Counted from the first letter of the stretch, positions 7,896-17,776 are shown. The stretch is DNA of 64,000 nucleotides from Blastocatellia bacterium UBA7656 (GCA_002483445.1 DLHY01000078.1:124140-188139), one strand, 5' to 3'. Made by a program: numbers and translations. Notes: a model not told the origin generated them from the sequence alone.

Positions 7896-10362
7896 ATTCG
7901 TATCTGAGCGCCGTGATCGGATCGACTTTCATAGCTCGTCGCGCGGGAATGAAACACGCCATGGATGCGACGGCGACGAGCAGCAGCACGACGATCAGGT
8001 AAGTCGTCGGATCAGATGCGCTCACGCCGTACAAAAGATTTTCAATCACGCGAGTCAATGCGAACGCGCCCATAAGCCCCAGCCCCACGCCTGTCATCGC
8101 AAGGCGCAAACCCTGACCGATGATCATGCGAAGCAAATCGCTTCTCTCCGCGCCCAGAGCCATGCGAATGCCTATCTCGCGCGTGCGTCGGGCGACCGAA
8201 TAACTCATCACGCCGTAAAGACCGACGGCGGCAAGCAGAAGCGCGAACATACCGAGAGAGCCGACGAGCGCGGCTGCCGCGTCGGCGCCCCACAGCGACC
8301 GCTGGAGGAATTGTTGAATCGTTTTCACTCCGTAGAGCGCCAGCGTTTGATCCAGAGCGCGAACCTCCCGCCTCAACCCTGCGGCAAGACTCGCAGTGTC
8401 GGCTTTCGAGCGAAGAAGTATGCGGACGCGGTTATCGTAATTCTGCCACAGCGGAAGGAACATATAAGACATCCGGGCTTCGCCGAGCGTCAGGTACTTC
8501 CCGTCTCTGGCCACGCCGATCACTTCGAGAAACGGTCTGTTCTGGTTGCCGAGTTGGATGCGCTTGCCAAGGGGGTTTTGATCGGGCCAGTACAACCGGG
8601 CCATAGTTTCGTTGATGACGACCACGCGAGGAGATTTTTCATCATCGCGTTCATCGAAGGCGCGACCCTCGACGATCTCAGTTCCCATAGTCTCGAAATA
8701 CTTTGGCCCTGCGGCGGTGTACAGCGCCGAGTTCTTTTCCGTCTCCGAGCGCGGCACATAACCCTCGACAAAAATGCGCGCGCCCTCTGTGCCGTCGTCG
8801 AGAGGAAGCGTTACAGCGAGGCTGGCTGACTCAACGCCGGGAATGGTCTCGGCGCGTTCAAGGAGTCGTTTGTAAAACTCCCGCCCCTGTTTTTCGGTGT
8901 AGCCCTGCGCGCCGAGGTGAACCGAGCCGATGAGAATGTCGTTTGTGTCGAAGCCCGGATTCATCTGATTGGCGTTTTGCAGGCTTCTCACAAAGAGTCC
9001 GGCTGATATGAGCAGCACCATCGACAACGCTACCTGCGCTACGACGAGCGCGTTGCGAAGCCTGAATCGCCGCGCGCCTGATGTCTGGGGTTCGCCTTTG
9101 AGCGCAGGAACCAGATCAGGCTTCGACGCCTGAAGCGCGGGAAGGAGTCCGAATATGATTCCGGTTATGACCGACAGCCCGAATGCGAACAGGAAAACAC
9201 GATGATCGATTGAGAGATCGTAATCAGGATTGATAGTTGAAAAATCGAGGTCAGGCCCGCTCGTCGCTAACAACTCGATGAGCCACGATGCAGCCACGAG
9301 TCCCAGAGCGCCGCCCGCTATCGACAGCGCGATGCTTTCGGTGAGAAGTTGCCTTACAAGCCGCCATCGGCTTGCGCCCATGGCGAGACGAATGGCTATT
9401 TCGCGCCTTCGCGCAGTCGCTTTTGCAAGGAGGAGATTGGCGACGTTTGCGCACACGATCAGCAGCACCAGTCCGACCACGCCCATCATCATCGCCGAAA
9501 TGAATGTGAGTATGTTGTCTCCTCCCGGAAGCGGTTGCGTCTTGTGCGCGCCGGAAGCGATTTTGATCGAGACATCGCTATTCGTCCGCGGGTAGGCGGC
9601 GGCAAGCTGACCGGCGATCAGGTTCATCTCCGCTCCGGCCTGTTTGAGAGAGACGCCCTCTTTCATTCTCCCGTTGACGTTCATCCATCGCCAGCCCCGC
9701 TGATCGAGGCGGTCTTCGTTCTCGCGAAGTATCTGGCCGTGCATCGTGACCGGCATCCAGATATCAGGCATGTAGCCGAGAAAGCGCGTGCCTGAAAAAC
9801 CTAAGTTGGCTACGCCCGCTATGGTGAAGTCGTGGCCGTTGAGTCGTATGATTTTTCCGGCAATCTGAGGATCGCTGTTGAAGTGACGCTGCCAGAAGCT
9901 GTAACTCAAAACAGCCACCGCGTGCGCGCCCGGACGGAGATCGTCCTGCTCGGTGAGTAAGCGCCCGACGGCGGGTCTGACTCCGAGACCTGTGAAATAA
10001 TTGCCCGTGACCAACTCGCCCCATACAAGCTCAGGCTGCTGACCCGCGCTTGCTATATTGAGCGTGACGCCGTAGTGGCCGACGAGATCGGAGAAGGATT
10101 CATTCCTGTCGCGATAGTCCACGTAATCGGGATAAGAAAAGGAATCGGGGAAAGTGGAACTCGGCTCGATGACATAAAGCGCGGCCAGTTGATCGGGCCT
10201 CTCGACAGGCAGCGGTTTAAAAAGCACTGCGTTGACCAGACTGAAGATGGCGGCGTTGGCTCCTATGCCGAGCGCAATCGAGAGCAGGGCGATAGCGGTA
10301 AATCCCGGAGTTCTGGCCAGAGTCCTGATGCAGTAGCGAAGGTCGGCCAATAGCGTCTTCAT
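7894..10362 (-). CDS. ADOP-type MacB/FtsX permease
   Basis: 822 residues. TM1 is at about 20-42 (FTAIALLSIALGIGANAAIF) and the first MacB core at about 45-260. FtsX helices contain CANVANLLLAKATARRREIA near 305. A second core and a second FtsX domain end in KVDPITALRYE. It is an ATPase-less duplicated permease (ADOP), paralogous to the genes at 1-2007 and 3058-5484. A strong ribosome site (GGAGGAAGTT before ATG) supports the start. It lies downstream of the prolyl oligopeptidase gene at 10654 and upstream of the one at 5588, but a terminator follows the former, so it may have its own promoter in 10363-10595. Confidence 0.93.
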   Translation of the reverse strand: MKTLLADLRYCIRTLARTPGFTAIALLSIALGIGANAAIFSLVNAVLFKPLPVERPDQLAALYVIEPSSTFPDSFSYPDYVDYRDRNESFSDLVGHYGVTLNIASAGQQPELVWGELVTGNYFTGLGVRPAVGRLLTEQDDLRPGAHAVAVLSYSFWQRHFNSDPQIAGKIIRLNGHDFTIAGVANLGFSGTRFLGYMPDIWMPVTMHGQILRENEDRLDQRGWRWMNVNGRMKEGVSLKQAGAEMNLIAGQLAAAYPRTNSDVSIKIASGAHKTQPLPGGDNILTFISAMMMGVVGLVLLIVCANVANLLLAKATARRREIAIRLAMGASRWRLVRQLLTESIALSIAGGALGLVAASWLIELLATSGPDLDFSTINPDYDLSIDHRVFLFAFGLSVITGIIFGLLPALQASKPDLVPALKGEPQTSGARRFRLRNALVVAQVALSMVLLISAGLFVRSLQNANQMNPGFDTNDILIGSVHLGAQGYTEKQGREFYKRLLERAETIPGVESASLAVTLPLDDGTEGARIFVEGYVPRSETEKNSALYTAAGPKYFETMGTEIVEGRAFDERDDEKSPRVVVINETMARLYWPDQNPLGKRIQLGNQNRPFLEVIGVARDGKYLTLGEARMSYMFLPLWQNYDNRVRILLRSKADTASLAAGLRREVRALDQTLALYGVKTIQQFLQRSLWGADAAAALVGSLGMFALLLAAVGLYGVMSYSVARRTREIGIRMALGAERSDLLRMIIGQGLRLAMTGVGLGLMGAFALTRVIENLLYGVSASDPTTYLIVVLLLVAVASMACFIPARRAMKVDPITALRYE

Positions 10363-10500
10363 AACTTCCTCCCGAACGAAATCGAATCAAACCTTGCCAC
10401 AGTGCAGATCAAACGGAGTGCCATGGGGGAGAGAATCGTAAATGGTCAAATGCTTCGATTTGGCGGGGAGAGCGACATTCTCAAGGCCGTTTCGTATGTG

Positions 10501-10530
10501 CGATAGTGGGACTGCTCATTCCCACTATCG
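10501..10530. other. Perfect 11-bp inverted repeat
   Basis: CGATAGTGGGA (10501-10511) is repeated in perfect inversion at 10520-10530 with an 8-nt loop. No T-run follows on either side. It lies in the 290-nt gap between the ADOP start (10362) and the downstream end of the peptidase gene (10654), where I see no coding sequence. It could be an operator for the ADOP gene or a transcript-end hairpin. Confidence 0.5.
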
Positions 10531-10595
10531 ATCAGCGAAGGTGGGCTTCGATAATCGCTTCACACTGACAGCGCGGACGGACGCAGCGATTCGGG

Positions 10596-10623
10596 AAAAA
10601 ACCGGGGCCAGCACTCTGGCCCC
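10596..10623 (-). terminator. Intrinsic terminator after peptidase gene
   Basis: On the minus strand GGGGCCA and TGGCCCC form a 7-bp GC-rich stem with a 6-nt loop, followed by GG and six T. It lies 31 nt past the stop of the prolyl oligopeptidase gene at 10654, so that transcript probably ends here. Confidence 0.8.
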
Positions 10624-10653
10624 ATCCCGTCGTCGTGATTGAATTGGATAACT

Positions 10654-12804
10654 CTAATTCTGCGCGCTGGCCGAATTCATCTGCGGCAGTTGAAGCGCCA
10701 GCGCGAGAAATGCCATCTCATCGGCTCTCGATTCGATCACCTGTTCCGGCGTCGTGCCGAAGTTATGGCCCGCTCCCCACATCACTTTCAAAAGCACAGG
10801 ACTTGCGCACCCCTGAGCCGATTGCATCAGGGCAGCGAATTTGTACCCGTGCAATGGGGTGGCTGTTTCGTCGCGCTCGCCGACTCGAATCAAAGTCGGA
10901 GGATAACATCGCCCCGGCTTTATGTTGTGATAGGGAGAATATGAAAGCAACGCCTTGAACTCATCCGCGTTTTCAACCGAGCCGAATTCCTGCGTCCACG
11001 ATTGAGCCGCGCCGAATCGCTCATAACGAAGCATGTCCAGCACAGGAATATCTATGAGCGCGGCTCCGAAAAGATCAGGCCGTTGAATTATGGCTGCCGC
11101 CGCCAACGGCCCGCTCGCGCTTCCGCCGTTGGCCGCAAGCTTCGACGCAGAAGTGTATTTGTTTGCGATCAGCCACTCGGCTGCCGCGATGAAATCATCG
11201 ATTGAGTTCTGCTCCTTCAACTTCATTCCTTCTCTGTGCCAGCTTTCGCCGTATTCGCCGCCGCCTCGAATTCGCGGAAGCGCGTATATGCCGCCCATCT
11301 CCATCCAGGCAATCACCTGTGGCTGATACCACAAAAACGAATTCCACCCGAAAGCTCCGTAGCCGTACATCAAAGTCGGATTCGAGCCGTCGAGACAAAT
11401 GCCTTTCTTGTGAGCCACGAATACCGGCACGCGCGTTTTATCCCTGCTCTCGTAAAACGCCTGAGTGATTACGAAGTCCGATTCCGTGAATCCGATATCC
11501 GCGCGGCGAAACACCGAGGCGCGGCCCGTGAGCAGGTTGAGACGATAAACCGTTCGCGGGGAGGTCAGACCGAGAAGCGCATAATAAATTTCGGTGTCGC
11601 TTTGCGCGCCCGAAAACCCGCCCCAGACCGATGCGCCTTCGGGCAGAGTGATCGTGTGTCGCAATCGTCCGTCGGTGTCGAAGACTCTTATGATCGGTTG
11701 CCCGTCGCCCCAGTACATCGCAGCGAAGTGATTGCCGAACATACCGACCGCATTTCCTCCGACGAGGCTTCCGCCTGCGATGGCCTCCTTCGATTCGGCC
11801 ACTATAGTTGTCATCTTCTCAGGCGATGCAGGATCGAGGGCGACTATTCGACCGCGCGGCGCTTGGCGGTCAGTGTAGAAAAAGAAGCGCCCGCCCGCGC
11901 CTCCCAAAAAAGTATAAGCGGCATCACCCTTGAGCAACTCTACCGCCTCGCTTTTCGGCGCACTGAGGTCGAGATAGAGAATGCTGTTTTTGGAACTTCC
12001 GCCATCGCGGGCCTCGATGACGAGGTATCGCCCATCCGCATTCACATAAAGATTGAAGAGCCAGCCCGCCTGATTCGGGCGAGAATAGATCAGCGCGTCT
12101 TCTGATTGAGGGCTGCCGAGGTTGTGATAGTAAATTCCGAGATTGTTCACGGCGGCTTTCATTTCTTCTCCCTCTTTCGGCTCATGGAATCGGACATAAA
12201 AAAAGCCTTCGCTGTTTTTCGACCAGGCGATATTGCCGCCCAGCGCGTGAAGCCCTGTGAGCGCGTCCGACTGAATGCAACCGTCTGCGCCGACGATCTT
12301 TACGTGTCGCCATCGGGACTGCCCGCGAGAAGTCTCCAGAGCCACCAGTCGCCCGTCTCGATTTGGCCAGAATGCTCTCAGGTTCGACTTCTCTCGTCCG
12401 GGATCGAAAAGCAGTCGGGGTTTTGCGCCCCGTTTATCCTCGACGAAGAGAGCGGCATTATTATTCCCGGCATCCGCTTTTACGAAGAAGTAGCGCCCCC
12501 GCGCTTTGACGGGCGCAGAGTAAATATCGTACTTCGAGATTGCTGCAAGTTTTTGGCGGAAAATCTCCCGCAATCGAGTCGATTTCAAAAAGCCGGTCGT
12601 CAGATCATCCTGCGCCCCCACCCACGCGCGGGTCTCTGCGGAATCCATCTGCTCAAGCCAGCGATAAGGGTCTGCGACCGTTTGGCCGTGATAAAAGTCG
12701 ACCTGATCGACGCGTCTGGTCATCGGATAATTCAGCTTCGTCTGCGCTCCGGCAAGGGAGAAGAGAATCAGTGTTGAAAGCAAGAGTGAAAACAGCTTGC
12801 GCAT
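10654..12804 (-). CDS. Exported prolyl oligopeptidase-like protein (S9A), variant nucleophile motif
   Basis: About 716 residues. Signal peptide (KLFSLLLSTLILFSLAGAQ), then YPMTRRVDQVDFYHG and DPYRWLEQ as in prolyl oligopeptidases. A propeller and a C-terminal hydrolase domain follow. The triad appears complete: Ser in NGGSASGP at about 560, Asp in VGERDE at about 643, His in GAGHNF at about 680. The nucleophile elbow reads GGSASG instead of GGSNGG or GGSAGG, so the glycine two places after Ser is replaced by Ser. Two ATGs are possible (12810 and 12804). The second is chosen because GAGGAG lies 8 nt before it but only 2 nt before the first. An intrinsic terminator follows. Confidence 0.92.
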   Translation of the reverse strand: MRKLFSLLLSTLILFSLAGAQTKLNYPMTRRVDQVDFYHGQTVADPYRWLEQMDSAETRAWVGAQDDLTTGFLKSTRLREIFRQKLAAISKYDIYSAPVKARGRYFFVKADAGNNNAALFVEDKRGAKPRLLFDPGREKSNLRAFWPNRDGRLVALETSRGQSRWRHVKIVGADGCIQSDALTGLHALGGNIAWSKNSEGFFYVRFHEPKEGEEMKAAVNNLGIYYHNLGSPQSEDALIYSRPNQAGWLFNLYVNADGRYLVIEARDGGSSKNSILYLDLSAPKSEAVELLKGDAAYTFLGGAGGRFFFYTDRQAPRGRIVALDPASPEKMTTIVAESKEAIAGGSLVGGNAVGMFGNHFAAMYWGDGQPIIRVFDTDGRLRHTITLPEGASVWGGFSGAQSDTEIYYALLGLTSPRTVYRLNLLTGRASVFRRADIGFTESDFVITQAFYESRDKTRVPVFVAHKKGICLDGSNPTLMYGYGAFGWNSFLWYQPQVIAWMEMGGIYALPRIRGGGEYGESWHREGMKLKEQNSIDDFIAAAEWLIANKYTSASKLAANGGSASGPLAAAAIIQRPDLFGAALIDIPVLDMLRYERFGAAQSWTQEFGSVENADEFKALLSYSPYHNIKPGRCYPPTLIRVGERDETATPLHGYKFAALMQSAQGCASPVLLKVMWGAGHNFGTTPEQVIESRADEMAFLALALQLPQMNSASAQN

Positions 12805-12904
12805 TAGCATCGCTCCTCATTTATGAAAGATGTAGGCGCGCGAATTCTATGCAGAGAGCCGAAAGAAAATCATCAGGGAAAGGTTAAGATTTGGTAAGCA
12901 TCGA

Positions 12905-14752
12905 TCAGCGCAGGATGCCGAGCCGTCTGACGAGAGATTGAAACCGCGCATCCTGTTGCAGAGAGTCAAAAACCGGATCGACATTGATGAATCCGACCCA
13001 GCCTTCGCGACCGGCGACGGCGCGATCAAGCCACAACAGCGCGCGATCCCGGTTGCCTAACAGCGAGTGGCCTGCGGCCATCTGATAGCTGCGACCCTTT
13101 TGGCTCGCGTCGCGTTCAAGATTTTGAATTCTTAACTCCCACACGCCGCGCATGTCTGATTTTGCGAACGCCCGACGATAAGCTTCCAGAGCCGATTCCG
13201 AGGTTTGCCTTTGTTTCAAGTCCTCTTCGATTTCAGCGAACGCTTCTTTGGGCTGCCCCTTGATCTGATAGCAAAGCTGCAAGCAGATGCGCATCGCGGG
13301 GGCTGAAGGCTCAAGCTCCAAAGTCCGCTGACACTGCCGAATCGCATCATCGAATCGGCGCGCATAATAGTAATACCATCCGAGGTCGCCATTGACGTTG
13401 TATGAGAGCGGGTCGAGCCGTTGCGCCTCGCGGGCTGCCGAAATGGCTGCGTCGTGCCTCGATAGCAGAGAGTAGAGACTGGCCGCCCAGTGATGATTGA
13501 TTGCGCGAGCCGGGTCGATTGCGCGAGCGCGCTCCAGTTCTTCGAGGGCCGCCTGCCAGTTCCAGTCCGCGTACATCAGATTGAAACCAAGAGCAGCGCG
13601 CGCATCTGAAAGGTCAGGGTCGAGCGCGATGGCCTTCAACGCGAACTGTCTGGCTTTGGGATAGACATCCATCTGAGGCGCGTGACCGAATAGGCCGAGA
13701 TAGTTGTATGCGTCGGCAAGCCCCGTGTGCGCAGGCGCGTAACCGGGTTCGAGTTGTATGGCCTGCTGGAAGTAGGTCACGCTCTTGAGAAGGCTGTCTT
13801 TGTCTCGCCTGTTCCAGAAGAACCGGCCTTTGAGGTAAGCCTCATAAGCTTCGGCGTTGACGCGAAGTGGACGGGCGGACCTGCTCAACTGAAGTTTGAT
13901 CTGACGGGCGATATCTGCGGACAGGTCGCTTTGCAGCGCGAGTATGTCGCTCATCTCGCGCTCATACGTTTGAGTCCACAGAGTCTGATCGCTCGCGCCG
14001 TCGATGAGATTCGCTATTATCCGAACGCGATTGCCTGATTTGAGAACGGAGCCTTCTATGATCGCATCGACGCCAAGCTCAGTTGCAATCTCAGGAACTG
14101 TTTTCGTCGTTTCTCTGAATCGCATCGATGAAGTGCGCGAGATAACCCTGAGCGGCGCAGTGCGCGCAAGGTCGGAGATGATCGCTTCGGTCATTCCTTC
14201 GGCGAAATACTCTTCTTTCGATTCCGCGGATAAATCCTCAAGCGGCAGCACCGCGACTGAGCGAATCGATTTCGAAACGGATTCGGCTGATGACCGACTT
14301 CGCCCGTCTATGATCTTCCAGGCGACAGGCAGGGCGATGATGAAAAAAATCGCTGCTGATGCGACGATCCATCTGACTTTTCTTCGCGAAGCCGCTGAAT
14401 CATTGACATCTGACGCTTCATGTTTTTCAAAAGACACATCAGCGATGAGGCGATAGCCCTGTTTCGGTATGGTTTGAATGAATCGCGGTTCGCGGGCGTC
14501 GTCGCCCAGAGCCTTGCGCAACTCTGATACGGCGACTTTCAAGACCTGCTCGGTGACGAAGGTGTCGGCCCATACGGTTTGAAGAATATCGTCTTTCGAG
14601 ACCACCTCGCCTGCGCGTCCGGCCAGACACATAAGCACCTCCATCACCTTAGGTTCGATGTGGATAGAGGTTCCGCTTATGGAAATGATGCCGAGTCGAG
14701 GCTCGACCAGACAGCGGCCAACAGTGAAGCTTGCTTGCGTGAGTGGTTCCAT
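12905..14752 (-). CDS. Membrane-anchored winged-helix regulator with TolB-like and TPR domains
   Basis: 615 residues. Residues about 10-105 form an OmpR/CadC-type winged helix (VVSKDDILQTVWADTFVTEQ, then LRKALGDDAREPRFIQTI). A single membrane helix lies at about 127-148. Residues about 165-300 match the TolB-N/FlgO-like domain common in these regulators (SVAVLPLEDLSAESKEEYFA, then EGMTEAIISDLAR). Residues about 310-600 are TPR repeats. This CadC-like layout suggests a DNA-binding domain in the cytoplasm and a sensor in the periplasm. Its target is unknown. It is divergent from the M36 gene at 15152 and heads the same-strand peptidase/permease run to its left, both plausible targets. Confidence 0.9.
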   Translation of the reverse strand: MEPLTQASFTVGRCLVEPRLGIISISGTSIHIEPKVMEVLMCLAGRAGEVVSKDDILQTVWADTFVTEQVLKVAVSELRKALGDDAREPRFIQTIPKQGYRLIADVSFEKHEASDVNDSAASRRKVRWIVASAAIFFIIALPVAWKIIDGRSRSSAESVSKSIRSVAVLPLEDLSAESKEEYFAEGMTEAIISDLARTAPLRVISRTSSMRFRETTKTVPEIATELGVDAIIEGSVLKSGNRVRIIANLIDGASDQTLWTQTYEREMSDILALQSDLSADIARQIKLQLSRSARPLRVNAEAYEAYLKGRFFWNRRDKDSLLKSVTYFQQAIQLEPGYAPAHTGLADAYNYLGLFGHAPQMDVYPKARQFALKAIALDPDLSDARAALGFNLMYADWNWQAALEELERARAIDPARAINHHWAASLYSLLSRHDAAISAAREAQRLDPLSYNVNGDLGWYYYYARRFDDAIRQCQRTLELEPSAPAMRICLQLCYQIKGQPKEAFAEIEEDLKQRQTSESALEAYRRAFAKSDMRGVWELRIQNLERDASQKGRSYQMAAGHSLLGNRDRALLWLDRAVAGREGWVGFINVDPVFDSLQQDARFQSLVRRLGILR

Positions 14753-15151
14753 CGCTCTTTGCCGAATGTTATCACACGATGGGCGATACGGTCTCGAACC
14801 GAACTAGAAAAGAATTCAGCCACTGCTTGAATTCACATCGCCTGTCGTGATATAAAGCGCACTCTGTTGTGAGTCTTTCAGAGAGAGTCACAATAAGCGC
14901 AAGATTCATCCCGTTAAGAAAACGCATTGCTACGGATTCTCAAAGCCCTGGGGTAGATCGCTCGCACCAAATGCGATCAGTCGAAGTGTGTTCAGGCGCA
15001 CACGCGCCAGGAGCGTTTTCGTAAGCCCCTCCCCAGCTCGAAGACGCTGCTTAAACCTGAAGAAAATGAAGTAAAGATGCTCCCCTTTGCGAGAACATGC
15101 GGGAAACATGCATCCTGTTCCGCCATTTCAGATTAAAAGGAGAAGGATTCT
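14753..15151. promoter_or_regulatory. Divergent intergenic region, regulator / M36 peptidase
   Basis: 399 nt separating two divergent starts, so it must hold both promoters. TTGTGA (14867-14872) and TCACAA (14888-14893) form an inverted repeat with a 15-nt spacer, a possible operator. The M36 gene has AAAAGGAG with 9 nt to its ATG. I see no gene and no convincing -35/-10 pair that I would place exactly. Confidence 0.45.
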
Positions 15152-17719
15152 ATGCGTAAGACGTTGTTTCTGTTGCTCGGAGTGGTTCTGATCGCCCCTT
15201 CGATCATTCACCTCGGTATCGCGGGAGCTTCCGCCGATAAGCCCGCAGAGCCGGAAACCGCCCCATTGCAGACCGCCATACTCGGCCTGCCCAACTATGA
15301 CATCCGACATGAGGTAGCGGAAATTCAGAACCTCCCCGACTCGAAATCACAGCCTGAAAGCGCTGCTCTCAAAGCGCGCCGAAGCGCAATCGAGAACTTC
15401 CGCGCATCTCTTTCGCCGGAGACTCGCGACGGTCTGCGATATGAGATCAACGAGGCAGGCGTGCCAAAGGCATTCTTCAATCTCTCAGCGCCTCTGTCCC
15501 GCCCGTCAGCCGGGTCTGCCGATGAGGCCGCTCGAAGTTTTCTCAGAAAGCACCGCGATGTTTTCGGGCTGACGAGCCGCGCCGTCAATCGCCTCAAGCT
15601 TGAAAACGAGGATAACGACGAGGGAACCATCTTCCTCGTTTACAATCAGATGGTCGGCGGAGTGAAAGTATTTCAGGGTCAGGTTCAGGTCGCCGTCAAC
15701 TCCAGCCGAGAAGTGCTTTCGGTTATGGAAGGTATGCTGGTTCCAAACAGCGGGGTTGATACGACTCCGGCTCTGACTGAACAAGAGGGGATCGCCGCTG
15801 CATTCAGGTATGCGGCCCGTCAGACCTCCGAAGATTTCGATCTGATCGCCGACCGCGCGTCGCGAGGCGAGCAGGCGAAATATAGAAACCCGCTCGGCGC
15901 AGGATATGAGGACGTAATCTCTGAGCTGCGCATCATGAGAGTGGGAGAGCGAAGCGTGCTTGTCTGGCACTCATACATTGATGCAGGCTCGAACGAGTGG
16001 TACGAGATATGTGTCGATGCAGACACCGGGGCGCTTCTGTTCCGCTACAACCTCTATGCGGATGTGGCTCAGGGAACCGTAGCCACGCGAGACCCGATCT
16101 CGACTCCTCGCACGCTGGAATCCTTCGTCGGCGACACGGTGATAAACACTTCAGCCGGGTGGATGGGAACCTCGACCGTCACGACCGGCAACAACGTCGA
16201 TGCCTACCTCGACACCGACGCCAATAATGTTCCCGACAACAACAACACTACGGGGCTGTCTGTGGGGCGCGCTTCCTCCGCCACACAGGATTTCACCTTC
16301 CCGTTCGCGCTCGGCGTAGACCCGCGCACGCAAAGGCCAGCCGTGGTGACCAACCTCTTCTACTTCATCAACAAGGTGCATGATTTCACCTACGCGCTGG
16401 GCTTTACGGAATCGGCGGGGAATTTCCAGACCAACAATTTCGGTCGCGGCGGCGCGGGTAACGATCCGGTCAACGGCGAAGCTCAGGACGGGTCGGGAAC
16501 CAACAACGCCAACTTCGCCACTCCCGTCGATGGCAGCCGTCCGCGTATGCAGCAGTTCATCTTCACTCAAGGAACGACCAATCTGGCTGATGACCGCGAC
16601 AGTTCGCAGGACGGAGACGTTGTGTTCCACGAGTTCGGCCATGGGGTATCGAATCGACTCGTGGGCGGGCCTCAAAATGTGAGTTGCCTCGGAGGCACGC
16701 AGGCGGGCGCGATGGGCGAAGGCTGGTCGGATTACTGGGCGATCACTTTCTACAACGACGGGCGCGTGGGCGAGTATGCGACTGGCAACACTACTAACGG
16801 CATACGCCGCGCAGCCTATACTGTCCCGGCCAATCCTATACATGATTCCTACGCCGATCTCGGAGTCGGGGGATTTCAGGTGCATCGCGACGGCGAAGTA
16901 TGGGCGGCGACTCTGTGGGATCTTCGCGCCACTCTGGGCGCTGCCATAGCCGACCGCATCGTTCTCGAAGGCATGAAGTTCACCCCTTGCAGCCCGTCGT
17001 TCCTCAACGCGAGAGACGGGATACTGCAAGCCGATCAGAGCGTCAACGGTGGCGCGAACAAGTGCACGATATGGACGGTCTTTGCGCGTCACGGCATGGG
17101 CGCTTCGGCTACGGGCAATAACGGAACCCAGCACAATGCCGCGACTGATCTTCCGGCAGAATGCACTGGCGGAGGCGGAACGACGGTCTTCTTCGATAAC
17201 TTCGAGACCAGTCTGGGCTGGGTGACAAACCCGAACGGCACAGATAATGCGACGACCGGTCAGTGGGAGCGCGGAAATCCTGAGGACACCAATTCCAGCG
17301 GGATCAAGCAACTTGGCACGACCGTCAGCGGCGTCAATGACCTTGTGACAGCGAGACTGGCAGGCGCGTCCGCCGGGGCCAACGACATCGACGGCGGTAC
17401 AACATCGATCCGCTCGCCATCGATTGCGCTGCCTTCGACCGGAACGCTTACCTTGTCGTTCAGCTTCTATCTGGCTCACGGGAGCAATTCTTCGAGCGCA
17501 GACTTCCTGCGAGTGCGGGTCATAAGCGGAGCGACCAACACTGTGGTATTCCAGAGGCTCGGCGCAGCGACGAACGTCAACGGTGCGTGGGCTTCGACCA
17601 GCGTCAGCCTCAACTCGTTCGCCGGTCAGACTATAACAATCATCATTGAGGCTGCGGATGCTTCCACCGCCAGCCTCGTGGAGGCTGGAGTAGATGATGT
17701 CCGGATAACTCAGCAGTAA
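15152..17719 (+). CDS. Secreted M36 (fungalysin-like) metallopeptidase, copy 1
   Basis: 855 residues. Signal peptide at about 1-28. The FTP/PepSY-like propeptide spans about 60-290. The M36 catalytic domain covers about 300-680 with the zinc motif HEFGH at 493-497 and the downstream EGWSDYW glutamate (third ligand). A C-terminal jelly-roll-like domain at about 690-855 (VFFDNFETSLGWV, then STASLVEAGVDDVRI) resembles carbohydrate-binding or P-domain-like modules of secreted proteases. It is expected to be a secreted zinc endopeptidase made as a zymogen. The start is supported by AAAAGGAG. It is followed by an intrinsic terminator and by a full-length paralogue at 18173, so the pair is a tandem duplication. 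Confidence 0.93.
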   Translation: MRKTLFLLLGVVLIAPSIIHLGIAGASADKPAEPETAPLQTAILGLPNYDIRHEVAEIQNLPDSKSQPESAALKARRSAIENFRASLSPETRDGLRYEINEAGVPKAFFNLSAPLSRPSAGSADEAARSFLRKHRDVFGLTSRAVNRLKLENEDNDEGTIFLVYNQMVGGVKVFQGQVQVAVNSSREVLSVMEGMLVPNSGVDTTPALTEQEGIAAAFRYAARQTSEDFDLIADRASRGEQAKYRNPLGAGYEDVISELRIMRVGERSVLVWHSYIDAGSNEWYEICVDADTGALLFRYNLYADVAQGTVATRDPISTPRTLESFVGDTVINTSAGWMGTSTVTTGNNVDAYLDTDANNVPDNNNTTGLSVGRASSATQDFTFPFALGVDPRTQRPAVVTNLFYFINKVHDFTYALGFTESAGNFQTNNFGRGGAGNDPVNGEAQDGSGTNNANFATPVDGSRPRMQQFIFTQGTTNLADDRDSSQDGDVVFHEFGHGVSNRLVGGPQNVSCLGGTQAGAMGEGWSDYWAITFYNDGRVGEYATGNTTNGIRRAAYTVPANPIHDSYADLGVGGFQVHRDGEVWAATLWDLRATLGAAIADRIVLEGMKFTPCSPSFLNARDGILQADQSVNGGANKCTIWTVFARHGMGASATGNNGTQHNAATDLPAECTGGGGTTVFFDNFETSLGWVTNPNGTDNATTGQWERGNPEDTNSSGIKQLGTTVSGVNDLVTARLAGASAGANDIDGGTTSIRSPSIALPSTGTLTLSFSFYLAHGSNSSSADFLRVRVISGATNTVVFQRLGAATNVNGAWASTSVSLNSFAGQTITIIIEAADASTASLVEAGVDDVRITQQ

Positions 17720-17744
17720 AAGAGATCAGACAGCCAGTCATCGA

Positions 17745-17776
17745 ATAGGCGGGAGATTTCTCCCGCCTATTTTTTT
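17745..17776 (+). terminator. Intrinsic terminator after M36 copy 1
   Basis: ATAGGCGGGAGA and its exact inverse form a 12-bp stem with a very short loop, followed by six more T. It starts 26 nt after the stop codon of the first M36 gene. Confidence 0.9.

Noticed and set aside
10442..10958. Small plus-strand frames in and beside the gap at 10363-10653
   Set aside because: They lack ribosome sites and overlap the terminator or the peptidase gene.
16151..17479. 442-codon open frame on the minus strand
   Set aside because: It is antisense to the first M36 gene. A similar antisense frame exists in the paralogue (19007-19864), as expected from shared codons rather than a gene.
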